Of a DNA stretch of 64,000 bases, positions 18,324-27,049 are shown one piece after another; positions within the stretch are counted from its first letter, which is position 1, and each line of letters starts with the position of its first letter. The notes under the pieces were generated by a model that was given only the letters and a program-made list of their open reading frames with translations, did no database searches and was not told the origin of the DNA. This DNA is from Labrenzia sp. R4_2 (lineage in GTDB: Bacteria; Pseudomonadota; Alphaproteobacteria; Rhizobiales; Stappiaceae), in assembly GCF_017743865.1 (NCBI RefSeq), contig NZ_JAGHRJ010000010.1, forward strand, positions 1 through 64,000, given 5' to 3'. The translations under genes were made by a program, and so were the position numbers.

Positions 18324-18420
18324 CATCTTCGATGAACGCGGAGGCGGGTGTTTGCGATCGAAGATGGGATGTCGATGCGGGAGGCGGCGCGGCGCTTTTC
18401 CGGATCAGGATTTCGGCAGC
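18324..18420 (+). mobile_element. Inverted repeat and IS21-like transposase relic
   Basis: CATCTTCGAT and ATCGAAGATG (18324-18333 and 18357-18366) form a perfect 10-bp inverted repeat just after the truncated dehydrogenase. Overlapping it, one frame reads VFAIEDGMSMREAARRFSG, which resembles the N-terminal helix-turn-helix of IS21-type IstA transposases, and then loses similarity. It is a fragment at most. The rest up to 18592 shows no gene. It suggests that IS activity caused the damage at the cluster end. Confidence 0.35.
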
Positions 18421-18592
18421 CGACATCTGGGATGCCCGTCCGACGCCGCAGCGTCGAGACGAGATGGCGCTTTGTATCATCGATTGCTCCCTAAGGCGCG
18501 GCGATGCGGCCAATCATGTCGCTAATTGCACCATCCGTTACCATACCCGATGGATTTTTTTGGTCTGTCGGAATGGATATGAGTCTGGTGTG

Positions 18593-19999
18593 TCAGACAA
18601 GAAGTGGCCCGATCCCATCACTTGACGCGACCGACCAGAGAGTACGCGAAACTTGCGCCCACCTGTCTGCGTCCAGGACTCCACCATATTCTGCCAGACG
18701 ACCCGCCTTTTCTTCAATCTCATCGCGCGTCAGGGTATTCCCAGGGTCGCCTTTTGGTTCTGCGACGCGGTGCCTTAGGACTGTCCCGTCTTTTAGCGTC
18801 ACAGATACTTTTCCGATCCAGGATGCCGGGTATTTCTTTTCCACTTCGGGATCAAAAGCCATATCGATCCTGTTCATGAACGACCTTGCCTGTTCATTTT
18901 CAAGGATGCCGTCGAACTCGGCCATGCCGGCTCGCCGGTGGATTGCAATCAGTGCCAACGTTGCGGGCATGGAGAACTTCGCCTGATGGACAGTGGTTGG
19001 GAAGGTGACTGAGCCCAGTACATCAAGTGCTGCCTGGTGCACATGCGCGGTGACATGCTCGATGTCCTCGGCGTTCAAGTAATTCTCCAGCATCAGCTCA
19101 AGAAGAGCATCTGCAGCAGGATGAGTGTGGCGGCACGATGCATGATACTTAAACGACGTCTCTGCAAGACCCCATCTGACACCCAACCCGGTACTGATCT
19201 TCTCCAGTGCACAGTTCGAAGACATTCCAGCGGCCATTCCTTTTTCGCCTTCAAGGATTTGTTTTGCACCCGTGAAACCTCGGGCGGCAAGGCTTGCCGC
19301 AATCACACCATTGCCGGCAGCATTCGCAGTATGAAGCTGTTTGGAATCTGCCGCATCTTTAAGAAACTCCCAAAGACCTGCGGCCTGAGTGCCGGCAGAG
19401 CCAAGAGCGTTCAACATCTGCTGGGAATCGAGTTTGAGAAGACGTCCTGCCACGGCAGCCGCAGCAAGCGCTCCTGCAGTTCCAGTCGTATGAAAGATCT
19501 TGTAGTGTGGAAGGCCGAGATATTCCCCGATGCGGATTCCGGTTTCGTATCCGGCAACGCACGCCGTTAAAAATTCGGTTCCGCTCGCATTGCAATGCTG
19601 CGCGATCGCTAGCCCAGCAGGAAAAACGACCGCACCAGGATGAAACACGGAGCCATTATGGACATCGTCCTGTTCGGAAACATGCGAAGCGGCGGCATTC
19701 ACAAAAGCGGCAAAATATGGTGACGTCATGCGGCCTGAGATAAGTACTTCCGATCTCCCCTGATCGGGACCCATTTCCTTTGCGAAATCATCGATCGCAA
19801 CGATTGCCCGATGACGTGCACCGGAAAATGCGGATCCAGCCCAGTCAACATAAAGGTCGACCGCTCGCTCAACTACATGCGTTGGGACATCACCTATTGA
19901 CAGCGACGAAGCAAATTCGGCCAGCTTCGCAGTTCCCTCTATGGTTGAAGCGCTCCAGTCTGTTCTAGTGTCGATCAAGAATGTCTCCCATGAGCCCAT
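18593..19999 (-). CDS. MmgE/PrpD family protein
   Basis: A complete 468-residue MmgE/PrpD protein, the family of 2-methylcitrate dehydratase and cis-aconitate decarboxylase. Recognisable parts are the substrate loop ASHVSEQDDVHNGSVFHPG, TTGTAGALAAAAVAGRLL, FKYHASCRHTHPAADALLEL, and the conserved C-terminal segment with a TLKDG turn. It acts on a small tricarboxylate-type or related substrate; many members are uncharacterised. Codon use and base composition are visibly less GC-rich than the flanking genes, and the gene is bounded by IS relics on both sides, so it is probably a separate acquisition. It points toward the catabolic cluster but is not part of that operon. Confidence 0.85.
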   Translation of the reverse strand: MGSWETFLIDTRTDWSASTIEGTAKLAEFASSLSIGDVPTHVVERAVDLYVDWAGSAFSGARHRAIVAIDDFAKEMGPDQGRSEVLISGRMTSPYFAAFVNAAASHVSEQDDVHNGSVFHPGAVVFPAGLAIAQHCNASGTEFLTACVAGYETGIRIGEYLGLPHYKIFHTTGTAGALAAAAVAGRLLKLDSQQMLNALGSAGTQAAGLWEFLKDAADSKQLHTANAAGNGVIAASLAARGFTGAKQILEGEKGMAAGMSSNCALEKISTGLGVRWGLAETSFKYHASCRHTHPAADALLELMLENYLNAEDIEHVTAHVHQAALDVLGSVTFPTTVHQAKFSMPATLALIAIHRRAGMAEFDGILENEQARSFMNRIDMAFDPEVEKKYPASWIGKVSVTLKDGTVLRHRVAEPKGDPGNTLTRDEIEEKAGRLAEYGGVLDADRWAQVSRTLWSVASSDGIGPLLV

Positions 20000-20637
20000 T
20001 GGATCCCAAACAATCGGTTTGGCACTCGTTTTGATTGTTGCCGTTCGTACCGGACCGCATGAGCCAGAGAGATGTCAAGTACTTAAATGTGTCCCGCGAG
20101 GTCGATCACGTTACAGTATCCGGCGCCATTGGGCTTGCTGCCGAAAGTTTTCTTCCCTTTCGTCGCACCAACTACGAAGCGGCTCACCGCAATTTAACCG
20201 AACGCTGGCGAGGCAGCTTCTAACGCCAATTGTTCTAGGAGACATATCCCAGTTCGTACGTGCTGTAGGATCAAGAGAGGGGCGGCAAATTCGGGCGTAT
20301 TCTCGGATAGAGGTTTCGGAGAGCAGACTCTGAGAATTAATGTATTTCAGGGGGTTATTGTGCTCTGGCGTACCCAATCGCGGAATCCGGATAAGGCAAT
20401 GAACCAGCTCCGATCGGGGATCTCAGTTCGCTGCCGAAATCTACCGCGATGCACTGACTACGAACGGTCTGGTCGGCTTGATCGTTAGTCGCCCGTGAAG
20501 AACTGACAAGCGTCTGACTTTTTAACCGGTTTCCATTTTTTGTTTTAATCGGTTTTGCAGGAAACGGCGGGATTGCCTACGGTTTTCTCGCGTTTCGGGA
20601 TTCCCCTTTCCGGGCTGGTTGTGATTCCCTCGGAGCA
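20000..20637. other. Intergenic region without recognisable gene
   Basis: The region upstream of the MmgE/PrpD gene up to the IS5-like transposase. It is less GC-rich than the surroundings and has many stops in all frames. The small open frames show no family similarity that I can recognise. It should hold the promoter of the MmgE/PrpD gene and the left end of the IS; I could not find the inverted repeat of that element. Confidence 0.4.
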
Positions 20638-21915
20638 GTGGTTTTGGGGAATTCGATGCGACCGAAAGAGCCCGCGAAGGCCGATCATGACGATCTCTTC
20701 CGCGCCCGTCTTGATCAGATCATCAATATGAGGCACGAACTCGTCCGGCTGGCTGACAGGATCGACCGGGACTGGACCGACGAGGAACTGGCGGACTGCT
20801 TTTCCGACCAGGGCCGACCGGCAGAGCTGGTCCGCTTCATGATCGGCATGCTGATGCTGAAGCACACCTATGGCCTGTCGGACGAACAGGTCGGGGAGCG
20901 CTGGGTGCACGACCCGTATTTCCAGTATTTCACCGGTGAGGAATTCTTCCAGCACGCGCTGCCGCACGAGCGCTCGGGATTGAGCCACTGGCGCAAGCGG
21001 ATCGGCGACAGGCTGGATATCCTGCTGGCCGAGACGCTGCGGGTTGCCCATGACGCAGGCGCCTTGAAGAAGGCCGACCTGGCGAAGGTCACGACCACGG
21101 TACAGCCGAAGAACATCGCCTTTCCGACCGACGCCAGGCTGATGCTCAGCGCCACCGAGCAGCTGGGCAAGCTGGCCAGAGCCCACAAGGTGCCGCTGCG
21201 CCAGTCCTACGTCCGGGTGGCCGGGACCGCGGCGATGATGGCCGGGTGCTATGCCCATGCCAAGCAATTCAAGCGCCATAACAGGCAACTGTAATTCCTG
21301 CGCACTCGGCTCGGCCGGCTGAGCCACGACATCGGCCGCAGGATCGACGGCGACGACGCCTTGGCGCAGGTCTTCGCCGTGCCCCTGTCGAATGCCATAC
21401 AGATCCGCCACCAGAAGCAGCGCCAGCGTGGCCGCAAGCTCTATTGCTGGCACGCGCCGGAGACCGAGTGCATCGGCAAGGGCAAGGCCCATGCGCCTTA
21501 CGAGTTCGGCGTCAAGGTATCGCTGACCACCACCAACAAACGCTGCAAGGGCGGCCAGTTCATCCTGCATGCCAGGGCGCTGCCCGGCAATCCCTATGAC
21601 GGCCATACGCTCAAGGACATGCTGGAGGAAACGCAGGCGCTCACCGACCGCGAGATCGAACGCGTCTATATCGACAAAGGCTACCGCGGCCAAAACGCTC
21701 CAAACCCGCTGCGGGTCTACAGGTCGGGTCAGAAACGCGGCGCGCATGGACAGGTAAAACGCGAACTCAGGCGGCGCTCGGCCATTGAGGCCGTCATCGG
21801 CCATTGCAAAACAGACGGCCACCTGGGTCGGAACTTTCTCAAGGGCCGTCTCGGCGACACCATCAACGCCGTCATGAGCGCCGTCGGCTACAACCTGCGC
21901 CTCATCCTCAAGTAG
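20638..21915 (+). pseudogene. IS5-family transposase with an internal stop
   Basis: Two open segments in the same frame are separated by one TAA at 21292-21294. The first (MRPKEPAKADHDDLFRARLD onward) has the N-terminal domain with the DQGRPAELVRFMIGMLMLKH block. The second has the DDE catalytic part with HAPETECIGKGKAHAPYEFG, VYIDKGYRGQN and the RRSAIEAVIGHCK region ending in AVGYNLRLILK. All is in register except the nonsense codon (NRQL-stop-FLRTRLGRL, probably a former Lys or Gln codon). The element can hardly transpose by itself. Start could be the GTG of the frame or the ATG at 20656. No clear terminal repeats were found. Confidence 0.85.
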
Positions 21916-22005
21916 CTCAGAACACTATTGCGAAAAATCATCATCCGCATCATGCGCCCAATCACCGACCAATCATCTCTCAATCCCGCTTGTTAACAGC
22001 GGACT

Positions 22006-22206
22006 AGGTCGCAGAGGCAATCCATACGAGAACGCCAAGGCTTGGCCTGCTGAGAGCTTCATGAAAACGCTGATGGTCAGAGCCATCTATCCGATAGCCT
22101 TCGAGGACATCGTCGAACACCTTGCCTACTTACGGCGCTCGGCTATCTGAGCCTGCAGAAGTTTGAGGATCAACACATCCGGCAGACTGGCAAAACAGCA
22201 GCCTGA
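22006..22206 (+). mobile_element. IS3-family transposase (OrfB) 3' relic
   Basis: One frame reads RGNPYENAKA..ESFMKTLMV, the C-terminal DDE region of IS3-family OrfB (normally RGNPYDNAKAESFMKTLKVE). After about 45 codons it breaks, and another frame gives LGYLSLQKFEDQHIRQTGK, the usual C-terminal end. So it has at least one small insertion and one internal deletion or frameshift. The TGTCCACC soon after the end resembles IS3-type terminal repeats. The space between the IS5-like element and the GST gene holds nothing else. Confidence 0.65.
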
Positions 22207-22266
22207 ACAGTGTCCACCCTCATGGCGCAGTCCAATCCCAAGTCAATACTCTGCGCAAATCAACAG

Positions 22267-22902
22267 TCAGAGTCCCAAGAGCGCGTTCAGCGGGACCATC
22301 GCCTTATGCCAGCTGTCCCTCGCCTCCAGCCGTTCGATCCAGGCGGCAACGGCGGGCCGGGTCTCCAGCGAGATTGCAGCCTGCTTGCGATACATGAAGG
22401 TCGTGGCCAGGTAGAAATCCGCAAGGCTGAGATCGCCGGTGATCCAGTCCTGCCGGGCCAGACCCTCTTCCAGCACGTCGAGAAACTGGTCGGTGGCCTT
22501 GCGCTCGGCTTCGACCGCCGCATGGTCGGCATCGCCCATGCCGAGTTTCTCCTTCAGGAACAGCTCGAAGGACAGTTTCTGCATGGCTGGACCCAGATGG
22601 ATGGCCTGCCACCAGGCCCACTGGTTCATCAGCGCCCGTTTCCTCGGCGCAGACGGTACCAGACCCGCGTCGGGGGTCTGGCTGACCAGGTAGCCGCAGA
22701 TCGCCCGCGACTCCCATAGAAAGAAATCGCCGTCCTCAAGGACAGGCACCTTGGCGTTGGGGTTGCGCCGGAGAAATTCTCCGGCGCGGTTGTCGCCCTT
22801 GCGAAGATCGACCTCGACGATCTCGATGTCGATGCCCAGTTCGAAGGCCACAGCGCGCACGCGCAGGGCGTTGGGCGAAAAGTTGGCGTTGTAAAGCCGC
22901 AT
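22267..22902 (-). CDS. Glutathione S-transferase
   Basis: A 211-residue GST with the thioredoxin-like N-terminal domain (LYNANFSPNALRVRAVAFEL, NPNAKVPVLEDGDFFLWES with the cis-Pro and the glutathione-binding ES) and an all-helical C-terminal domain with the LSLADFYLA capping motif. A Ser near position 9 (FSPNALRV) is the probable catalytic residue, as in theta/beta-like classes. It conjugates glutathione to electrophiles in the cytoplasm. Last gene of a five-gene leftward operon with quinone/aromatic-handling neighbours, suggesting detoxification. GAGGACGG lies before the ATG. Confidence 0.9.
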   Translation of the reverse strand: MRLYNANFSPNALRVRAVAFELGIDIEIVEVDLRKGDNRAGEFLRRNPNAKVPVLEDGDFFLWESRAICGYLVSQTPDAGLVPSAPRKRALMNQWAWWQAIHLGPAMQKLSFELFLKEKLGMGDADHAAVEAERKATDQFLDVLEEGLARQDWITGDLSLADFYLATTFMYRKQAAISLETRPAVAAWIERLEARDSWHKAMVPLNALLGL

Positions 22903-22912
22903 GGTTCCGTCC

Positions 22913-23812
22913 TCAGCGCTGCGGCGGCGTCAATAGTGCCGCGCGGTTCGCCATCAGGAAGTCGCGCACCGATTGGCCAGGTTGGCCGGTCAGCGTCTTT
23001 AGGTCGTCGCTGGCCACATCGAGGAAACCCTGCGCCATTGCCTCGTCGAAGGAAACGAAGACCCGCGCCATGAATTCCGGCAGGCCGTTTCCAATCATCG
23101 CCTGCGCCAGATCCTCGGCTGGCAGCGCGATATACGGGATCTCCTTGCCCGCGACGTCGGACAGGATCGCCGCGACCTCAGCCTGGCTGACCGTCTGCGG
23201 CCCGGTGATATCGAGGGTCTGCTTTCCCGTCGCCGTCATTAGCGCCGCGGCTGCGGCACGGGCACAATCCGCCCGCGTCACATATCCGGTCTTGCCCTCT
23301 GCCGCGGCGGCGAAGTGCTTGCCCATGGCGACGCTCTGCGAGCCGCCCATCAGCAGAAAGTCGGTGTACATGTTGTTGCGCAGGATCGTGTAATCCGCCC
23401 CACTGTCCGCGATCAGCTTCTCGGTCCCTTGGTGGTCGCGGGCGAATCCGATCGGACTTTCCGGGACCGGGCCCGCAAACGATGTATAGACGATATGGCC
23501 AATGCCCACCGCCTTGGCCGCCGCAACCGCGTTGGAATGGGCAGCGAGCCGCTTGCCCGGGTGGAGATCGTCGGTCGAAATGATGAGGAGACGCTTGCCG
23601 TCAGTAAAGGCAGCCCCGAGCGACGCTGGATCGTTGAAATCGCCCTTGCGGGTCTCGACACCCTTGTCGGCGAGGTCGGCCAGCTTTTCGGTATTGCGCG
23701 ATACGGCGATGATCGGACCGGCGCCGGCCTGCAGCAGCAAGTCGACCACCTGCCGGCCAAGCTGGCCGGAGGCGCCGGTGACTATGAAGGGGCCGTTCTG
23801 AATGTCGGACAT
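22913..23812 (-). CDS. NmrA-like NAD(P)-binding oxidoreductase
   Basis: An atypical SDR of 299 residues with the NAD(P) loop VTGASGQLGRQVVDLL. The pattern (ISTDDLHPG, YTSFAGP, ADYTILRNNMYTDFLL) matches NmrA/QOR2-like NAD(P)H:quinone oxidoreductases and azoreductase-like proteins such as YtfG. It probably reduces a quinone or acts as a redox sensor. I chose the ATG preceded by AGGAGACCAACC; an in-frame upstream start has no such site. It lies 10 bases before the GST gene. Confidence 0.85.
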   Translation of the reverse strand: MSDIQNGPFIVTGASGQLGRQVVDLLLQAGAGPIIAVSRNTEKLADLADKGVETRKGDFNDPASLGAAFTDGKRLLIISTDDLHPGKRLAAHSNAVAAAKAVGIGHIVYTSFAGPVPESPIGFARDHQGTEKLIADSGADYTILRNNMYTDFLLMGGSQSVAMGKHFAAAAEGKTGYVTRADCARAAAAALMTATGKQTLDITGPQTVSQAEVAAILSDVAGKEIPYIALPAEDLAQAMIGNGLPEFMARVFVSFDEAMAQGFLDVASDDLKTLTGQPGQSVRDFLMANRAALLTPPQR

Positions 23813-23852
23813 GGTTGGTCTCCTGTTCTGATTGCTGAGGAGGCTTCTGCTC

Positions 23853-24350
23853 TCAGCCGTGGATATGGACGGGGGCGGGGTTCGCCAGCTTGCCGCGAGC
23901 AAAGTCCCAGCTCGTGGTCAGCAGGCGCAGCATGACATCGACTTCGTTCTCGTCACGCGGGGCGAAAGCCATGACCGCCGTGGCCGGGATGTAGCCCAGC
24001 CGCGCCATGGGATGCGGTTCGCCCCAGCCCTTGGCGATGAGTTCCTCGACCGCCGCCAACGGCAGCATCAGGTGCGACGAGCCATCGTGGGCGGGGTGCA
24101 CATGGGCAAACTCGCGCCCGATCATGAAGGCCTCGCGTGGTCCGCATGCGTGGGCTACCGGAAGCACCAGGGCCTCGGCGCCGGGGACCGAAATGCCCGA
24201 CCAGCAGCGCTCGACGAAGGGCAGGGCGAACGCCTTTTCCTTGAACAACGCGTGAATCTTGGCCGACGAGTTCTGGGACACCTGCTCATGCGGTGCGCAA
24301 TCGGTGGTTTCGGGGCGCGGTCCATGCCGTGGGGGAAGTTCGAAGCTCAT
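23853..24350 (-). CDS. Luciferase-domain (DUF5519-like) protein
   Basis: A 165-residue protein with the segment FMIGREFAHVHPAHDGSSHL followed by MLPLAAVEELIAKGWGEPHP, which I recognise as the small 'luciferase' domain family found next to oxidoreductases in bacteria and fungi. The two histidines in the HVHP block are conserved-looking. Biochemical function is unknown to me. AGGAGCAACC precedes the ATG. A decayed second copy of this gene family lies at about 34 kb, which argues for an older duplication or repeated acquisition. Confidence 0.65.
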   Translation of the reverse strand: MSFELPPRHGPRPETTDCAPHEQVSQNSSAKIHALFKEKAFALPFVERCWSGISVPGAEALVLPVAHACGPREAFMIGREFAHVHPAHDGSSHLMLPLAAVEELIAKGWGEPHPMARLGYIPATAVMAFAPRDENEVDVMLRLLTTSWDFARGKLANPAPVHIHG

Positions 24351-24358
24351 GGTTGCTC

Positions 24359-25165
24359 CTATCCAAATCTGAAGGCGCTTTCGACCGCGCCCAATACGTG
24401 ATCCTCGAGGGTCTTGCCTCCCCGATCCGCAAGGGCGGCCCCGGCCGCGACGTGCAACGGGATCAGATGTTCCTCGCGCGGATTGGCGTCGCGTGCGCCG
24501 GGCGCCTGATCCCACGCGGCCAGCATGGCGTGCCGCACCTCGGGGTCTTCATGGGTCACAGCACTCGTGAGCCATCGGTCGAAATCGAGGCCGCGCACGT
24601 TGCCCTCCGCCCCGCCGCGCATCATGACGGCCATATTGTGATAGGTGTTGCCGGACCCGATGATCAGCACCCCTTCGTCGCGCAAGGGCGCCAGCGCGCG
24701 ACCGGCGGCGAGATGCGCCGCGGGGTCGAGATCGGCGCGCAGGCTCAACTGGACGGTGGGGATGTCGGCCTCTGGAAAAGCCACCTTTAGCGGAACGAAC
24801 ACCCCATGATCGAAGCCGCGCGCGGGGTCGGCCTCGGTTTGGAACCCTGCGCCTTCCAGAAGTCCGCTCGCGCGGGCCGCCAGCTCGGGATCGCCCGGCG
24901 CGGGCCAAGTCAGCTGATATGTGTGCAGCGGAAATCCTTGATAGTCGAACAGCAGCGGCGGCGCGGGGTTGGTCTGCACGGTAAACACCCGCTCCTCCCA
25001 ATGACCCGAGATCACGAGGAGCGCCTTGGGCTTTGCCGGCAGGCTCGCAGGCAAATTCTCGAGGAATCGGCGTTGCCTATCCCAGGTGTCAGGCGGGTTC
25101 CAGTCCATGAAGAAACACGGGCCGCCGCCATGGGGAACAAACATTGTCGGCTGTCTGTCCGTCAT
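24359..25165 (-). CDS. LigB-type class III extradiol dioxygenase (DODA family)
   Basis: A 268-residue protein with MFVPHGGGPCFFMDW (first metal His), ISGHWEE (second metal His region), FDHGVFVPLKVAFPEADIPT (DHG/P-L block) and EEHLIPLHVAAGAA near the end. This is the 4,5-DOPA-dioxygenase/YgiD branch of LigB enzymes, which open catechol-type rings with Fe(II) or Zn(II) and O2. Together with an NmrA-like protein and GST it suggests handling of catechols or quinones. Nine bases separate it from the luciferase-domain gene. Confidence 0.9.
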   Translation of the reverse strand: MTDRQPTMFVPHGGGPCFFMDWNPPDTWDRQRRFLENLPASLPAKPKALLVISGHWEERVFTVQTNPAPPLLFDYQGFPLHTYQLTWPAPGDPELAARASGLLEGAGFQTEADPARGFDHGVFVPLKVAFPEADIPTVQLSLRADLDPAAHLAAGRALAPLRDEGVLIIGSGNTYHNMAVMMRGGAEGNVRGLDFDRWLTSAVTHEDPEVRHAMLAAWDQAPGARDANPREEHLIPLHVAAGAALADRGGKTLEDHVLGAVESAFRFG

Positions 25166-25231
25166 GTCGTCGTCCTTTCGAACCCCAAAACCGAGTGTGG
25201 ATGGGCAGCGCCGTGGCAGCTCGGCATCGGA

Positions 25232-25627
25232 TCAGTTCGCCGCTGACGGAAACGCGGGCGCGTAGGCCGACTTGACCGCCCGCACGCGATTGGCGGTCAG
25301 CCACGAGGCGATCAGAAGCACCCAGGTCGCCAGAGCCGGCGGCCAGCCCGGATCGCCCGCGCCCACATGCGCCCCAATGGCTAGCACCAGATGCCAGAAC
25401 ATCGCCGCATAGGCCCAATCCACCAGCATCGCCGAAGGGCGCCAGAGGATCACCACCGCGCCGACGATCTTCAGAATCGCGAGCGGCCAGATGATGTAGG
25501 TGGGATAGCCCAGCACCTCGCGATACATGCCCGCGACCATGTCGTGGGACGAGATGTAGAAGGCCGCCGCACCCAGATAGACCAGCGCCACAAGGCCGGT
25601 CGCAATCCAATAGACATACTTTGCCAC
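25232..25627 (-). CDS. DoxX-family membrane protein
   Basis: A small integral membrane protein of 131 residues with four predicted hydrophobic segments (YVYWIATGLVALVYLGAAAF, the YIIWPLAILKIVGAVVIL stretch, AYAAMFWHLVLAIGAHV, and ALATWVLLIASWL). DoxX-like proteins associate with quinone and redox pathways. I prefer the GTG at 25627 because GGGAGAG lies seven bases upstream and the resulting length is typical; the frame is open to 25720 but the extra 31 residues do not look conserved. First gene of the leftward operon, divergent from the HxlR regulator. Confidence 0.8.
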   Translation of the reverse strand: MAKYVYWIATGLVALVYLGAAAFYISSHDMVAGMYREVLGYPTYIIWPLAILKIVGAVVILWRPSAMLVDWAYAAMFWHLVLAIGAHVGAGDPGWPPALATWVLLIASWLTANRVRAVKSAYAPAFPSAAN

Positions 25628-25762
25628 TTTGCCGCTCTCCCTGTTTGCAACGGCTTGTTCAGCCGCCGTTTTCTCGTTAAGTATCTTTAGACGCCTTGCT
25701 TCATTGGAGAAAGTAGGCACGTAAAAGTAACTAACTTCCTTTAACTGTGAGGGCTATCCACG
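25628..25762. promoter_or_regulatory. Divergent promoter region with HxlR operator candidate
   Basis: The 135 bp between the DoxX and HxlR genes are clearly AT-richer than both sides. AAGTAACTAACTT (25725-25737) is an imperfect dyad with AAGT/ACTT ends, about 25 bases before the HxlR start, where an autoregulatory operator would be expected. HxlR-type regulators commonly control the divergent neighbouring genes. Confidence 0.45.
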
Positions 25763-26116
25763 ATGAAGAGCGTCCTGCCCCCTTCCTGCCCGATGGAGGC
25801 GCTGCTGCGTGTCATCACAGGCCCTTGGACGATCTACATCCTCTGGGTTCTGTCCGAGCAGGGACCGCAGCGTTTCGGTGCGATCAAGCGTCTGGTGCCC
25901 GGGATTTCCACTCGCGTCCTGACCGAGCGGTTGCGGATGCTGGAACATGCCGGTGTGGTCTGGCGCGAGCAGGCTATGACCATCCCACCGGCTGTAACAT
26001 ACGGGTTGACTGAGCGCGGCGCGGAGCTGCGTGGCGTGCTGGACACGCTTGGCTCCATCGCGCGCCGCTGGGAGGTCGAGGGTGCCTTCGACGGGACCGC
26101 AAGCGCGGCAGAATGA
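25763..26116 (+). CDS. HxlR-family transcriptional regulator
   Basis: A 117-residue winged-helix protein of the HxlR/YodB type: PMEALLRVITGPWTIYILWV matches the usual 'CP...L.LIGGKWT..IL..L' start, followed by FGAIKRLVPGISTRVLTERL (recognition helix) and YGLTERGAELRGVLDTL. A cysteine is at position 9 (PPSCPMEA), the place where YodB/QorR-type regulators sense quinones or electrophiles. It is divergent from the DoxX-LigB-GST operon and very probably regulates it. Confidence 0.9.
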   Translation: MKSVLPPSCPMEALLRVITGPWTIYILWVLSEQGPQRFGAIKRLVPGISTRVLTERLRMLEHAGVVWREQAMTIPPAVTYGLTERGAELRGVLDTLGSIARRWEVEGAFDGTASAAE

Positions 26117-26161
26117 CGCCGCCCTTCCAGGTCGCCGGATAATCCCGCGCCCGAGAACAAC

Positions 26162-27049
26162 TCAGGCGGACCCCGACCCGAAGCTCATGACTAACTGAAA
26201 ACGGCGCTCGACAGAATCGTTAAGCGGCGTTTCATCGCGCAGGAGTTCACCGCGAGGCTGACGGTTATGAGTGGTCGGTTCGATACAGAAAAGACCGCCG
26301 CCAGCCGCCGTACGTCGATGAAACTGTAGCCAAGGCAGGGCCTGCTTGTCGAACAACAACCGGAAGCACCGTCGCGGATCCCTTCCACCATCCGACACCT
26401 GGATAAGTTGCCCATTGGCCGGTGCGGGTTCGCAGAAGGTGAAGTCCTCGGTGCCGGGCAGGTCCGGACGCATGCGAGTTGCGACCTCGACTAGAGTATC
26501 CGGGCAAAATTGCGGGGCGCTGAGATTGATGTGATAGAGTGCCATGATGGGCGTGATCTCCCCTCGCCCGCGCGCTTCAACCCGGTCTTCAATACTGATT
26601 TCGGCACGGTCGGGAGGCAGTGTCACGCGTCGATGGAGCCGCCAGGACTGACCTGAAAGGGTTCCGTGGGCGACCGTTGCACAGACCTCGGCGGAACCGT
26701 CCTCCAGCACTTGCGTCGTTGTCACGATAGCGCGCCTCAGCGACATGGAGCCATGCAGCGGGAAGTGCCGGAGGCCGTCGTTCGCCGGTTGGCGGATGTG
26801 ATCAAATCCGCAAGTGCAGAGCAGACCGCCAAGGGCCTGATCCATCTCTCCCGGTCGGGCCGGGGCCAGCCCGTTTTCGCCGATCCATCCGAAAGGCACG
26901 CCGCGATAGCGCACAATCCCGACATCAAGGCACCGATCGGGAAGTAGATCGATTGAGAGCCCGGCCGCGTTTTCGACCTCGATCAGCCGAGCGCCGTCCT
27001 CGGTGCCGCCATCGAAGCGCAGGGTCCGCAGCCTGCATGTCTCAGCCAT
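26162..27049 (-). CDS. DUF4432 aldose-1-epimerase-like protein
   Basis: A 295-residue protein of the galactose-mutarotase-like fold: LSIDLLPDRCLDVGIVRYRG, PFGWIGENG, GGLLCTCGFDHIRQPAND, PLHGSM and the C-terminal FCIEPTTHNRQPRG are typical of DUF4432. Members are encoded with sugar transporters and likely handle anomers or related forms of an unusual sugar. The start overlaps the ATPase gene by eight bases, so translation is coupled; this fixes the start despite a long open frame upstream. Last gene of the sulfatase/ABC operon, convergent with the HxlR gene. Confidence 0.82.
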   Translation of the reverse strand: MAETCRLRTLRFDGGTEDGARLIEVENAAGLSIDLLPDRCLDVGIVRYRGVPFGWIGENGLAPARPGEMDQALGGLLCTCGFDHIRQPANDGLRHFPLHGSMSLRRAIVTTTQVLEDGSAEVCATVAHGTLSGQSWRLHRRVTLPPDRAEISIEDRVEARGRGEITPIMALYHINLSAPQFCPDTLVEVATRMRPDLPGTEDFTFCEPAPANGQLIQVSDGGRDPRRCFRLLFDKQALPWLQFHRRTAAGGGLFCIEPTTHNRQPRGELLRDETPLNDSVERRFQLVMSFGSGSA

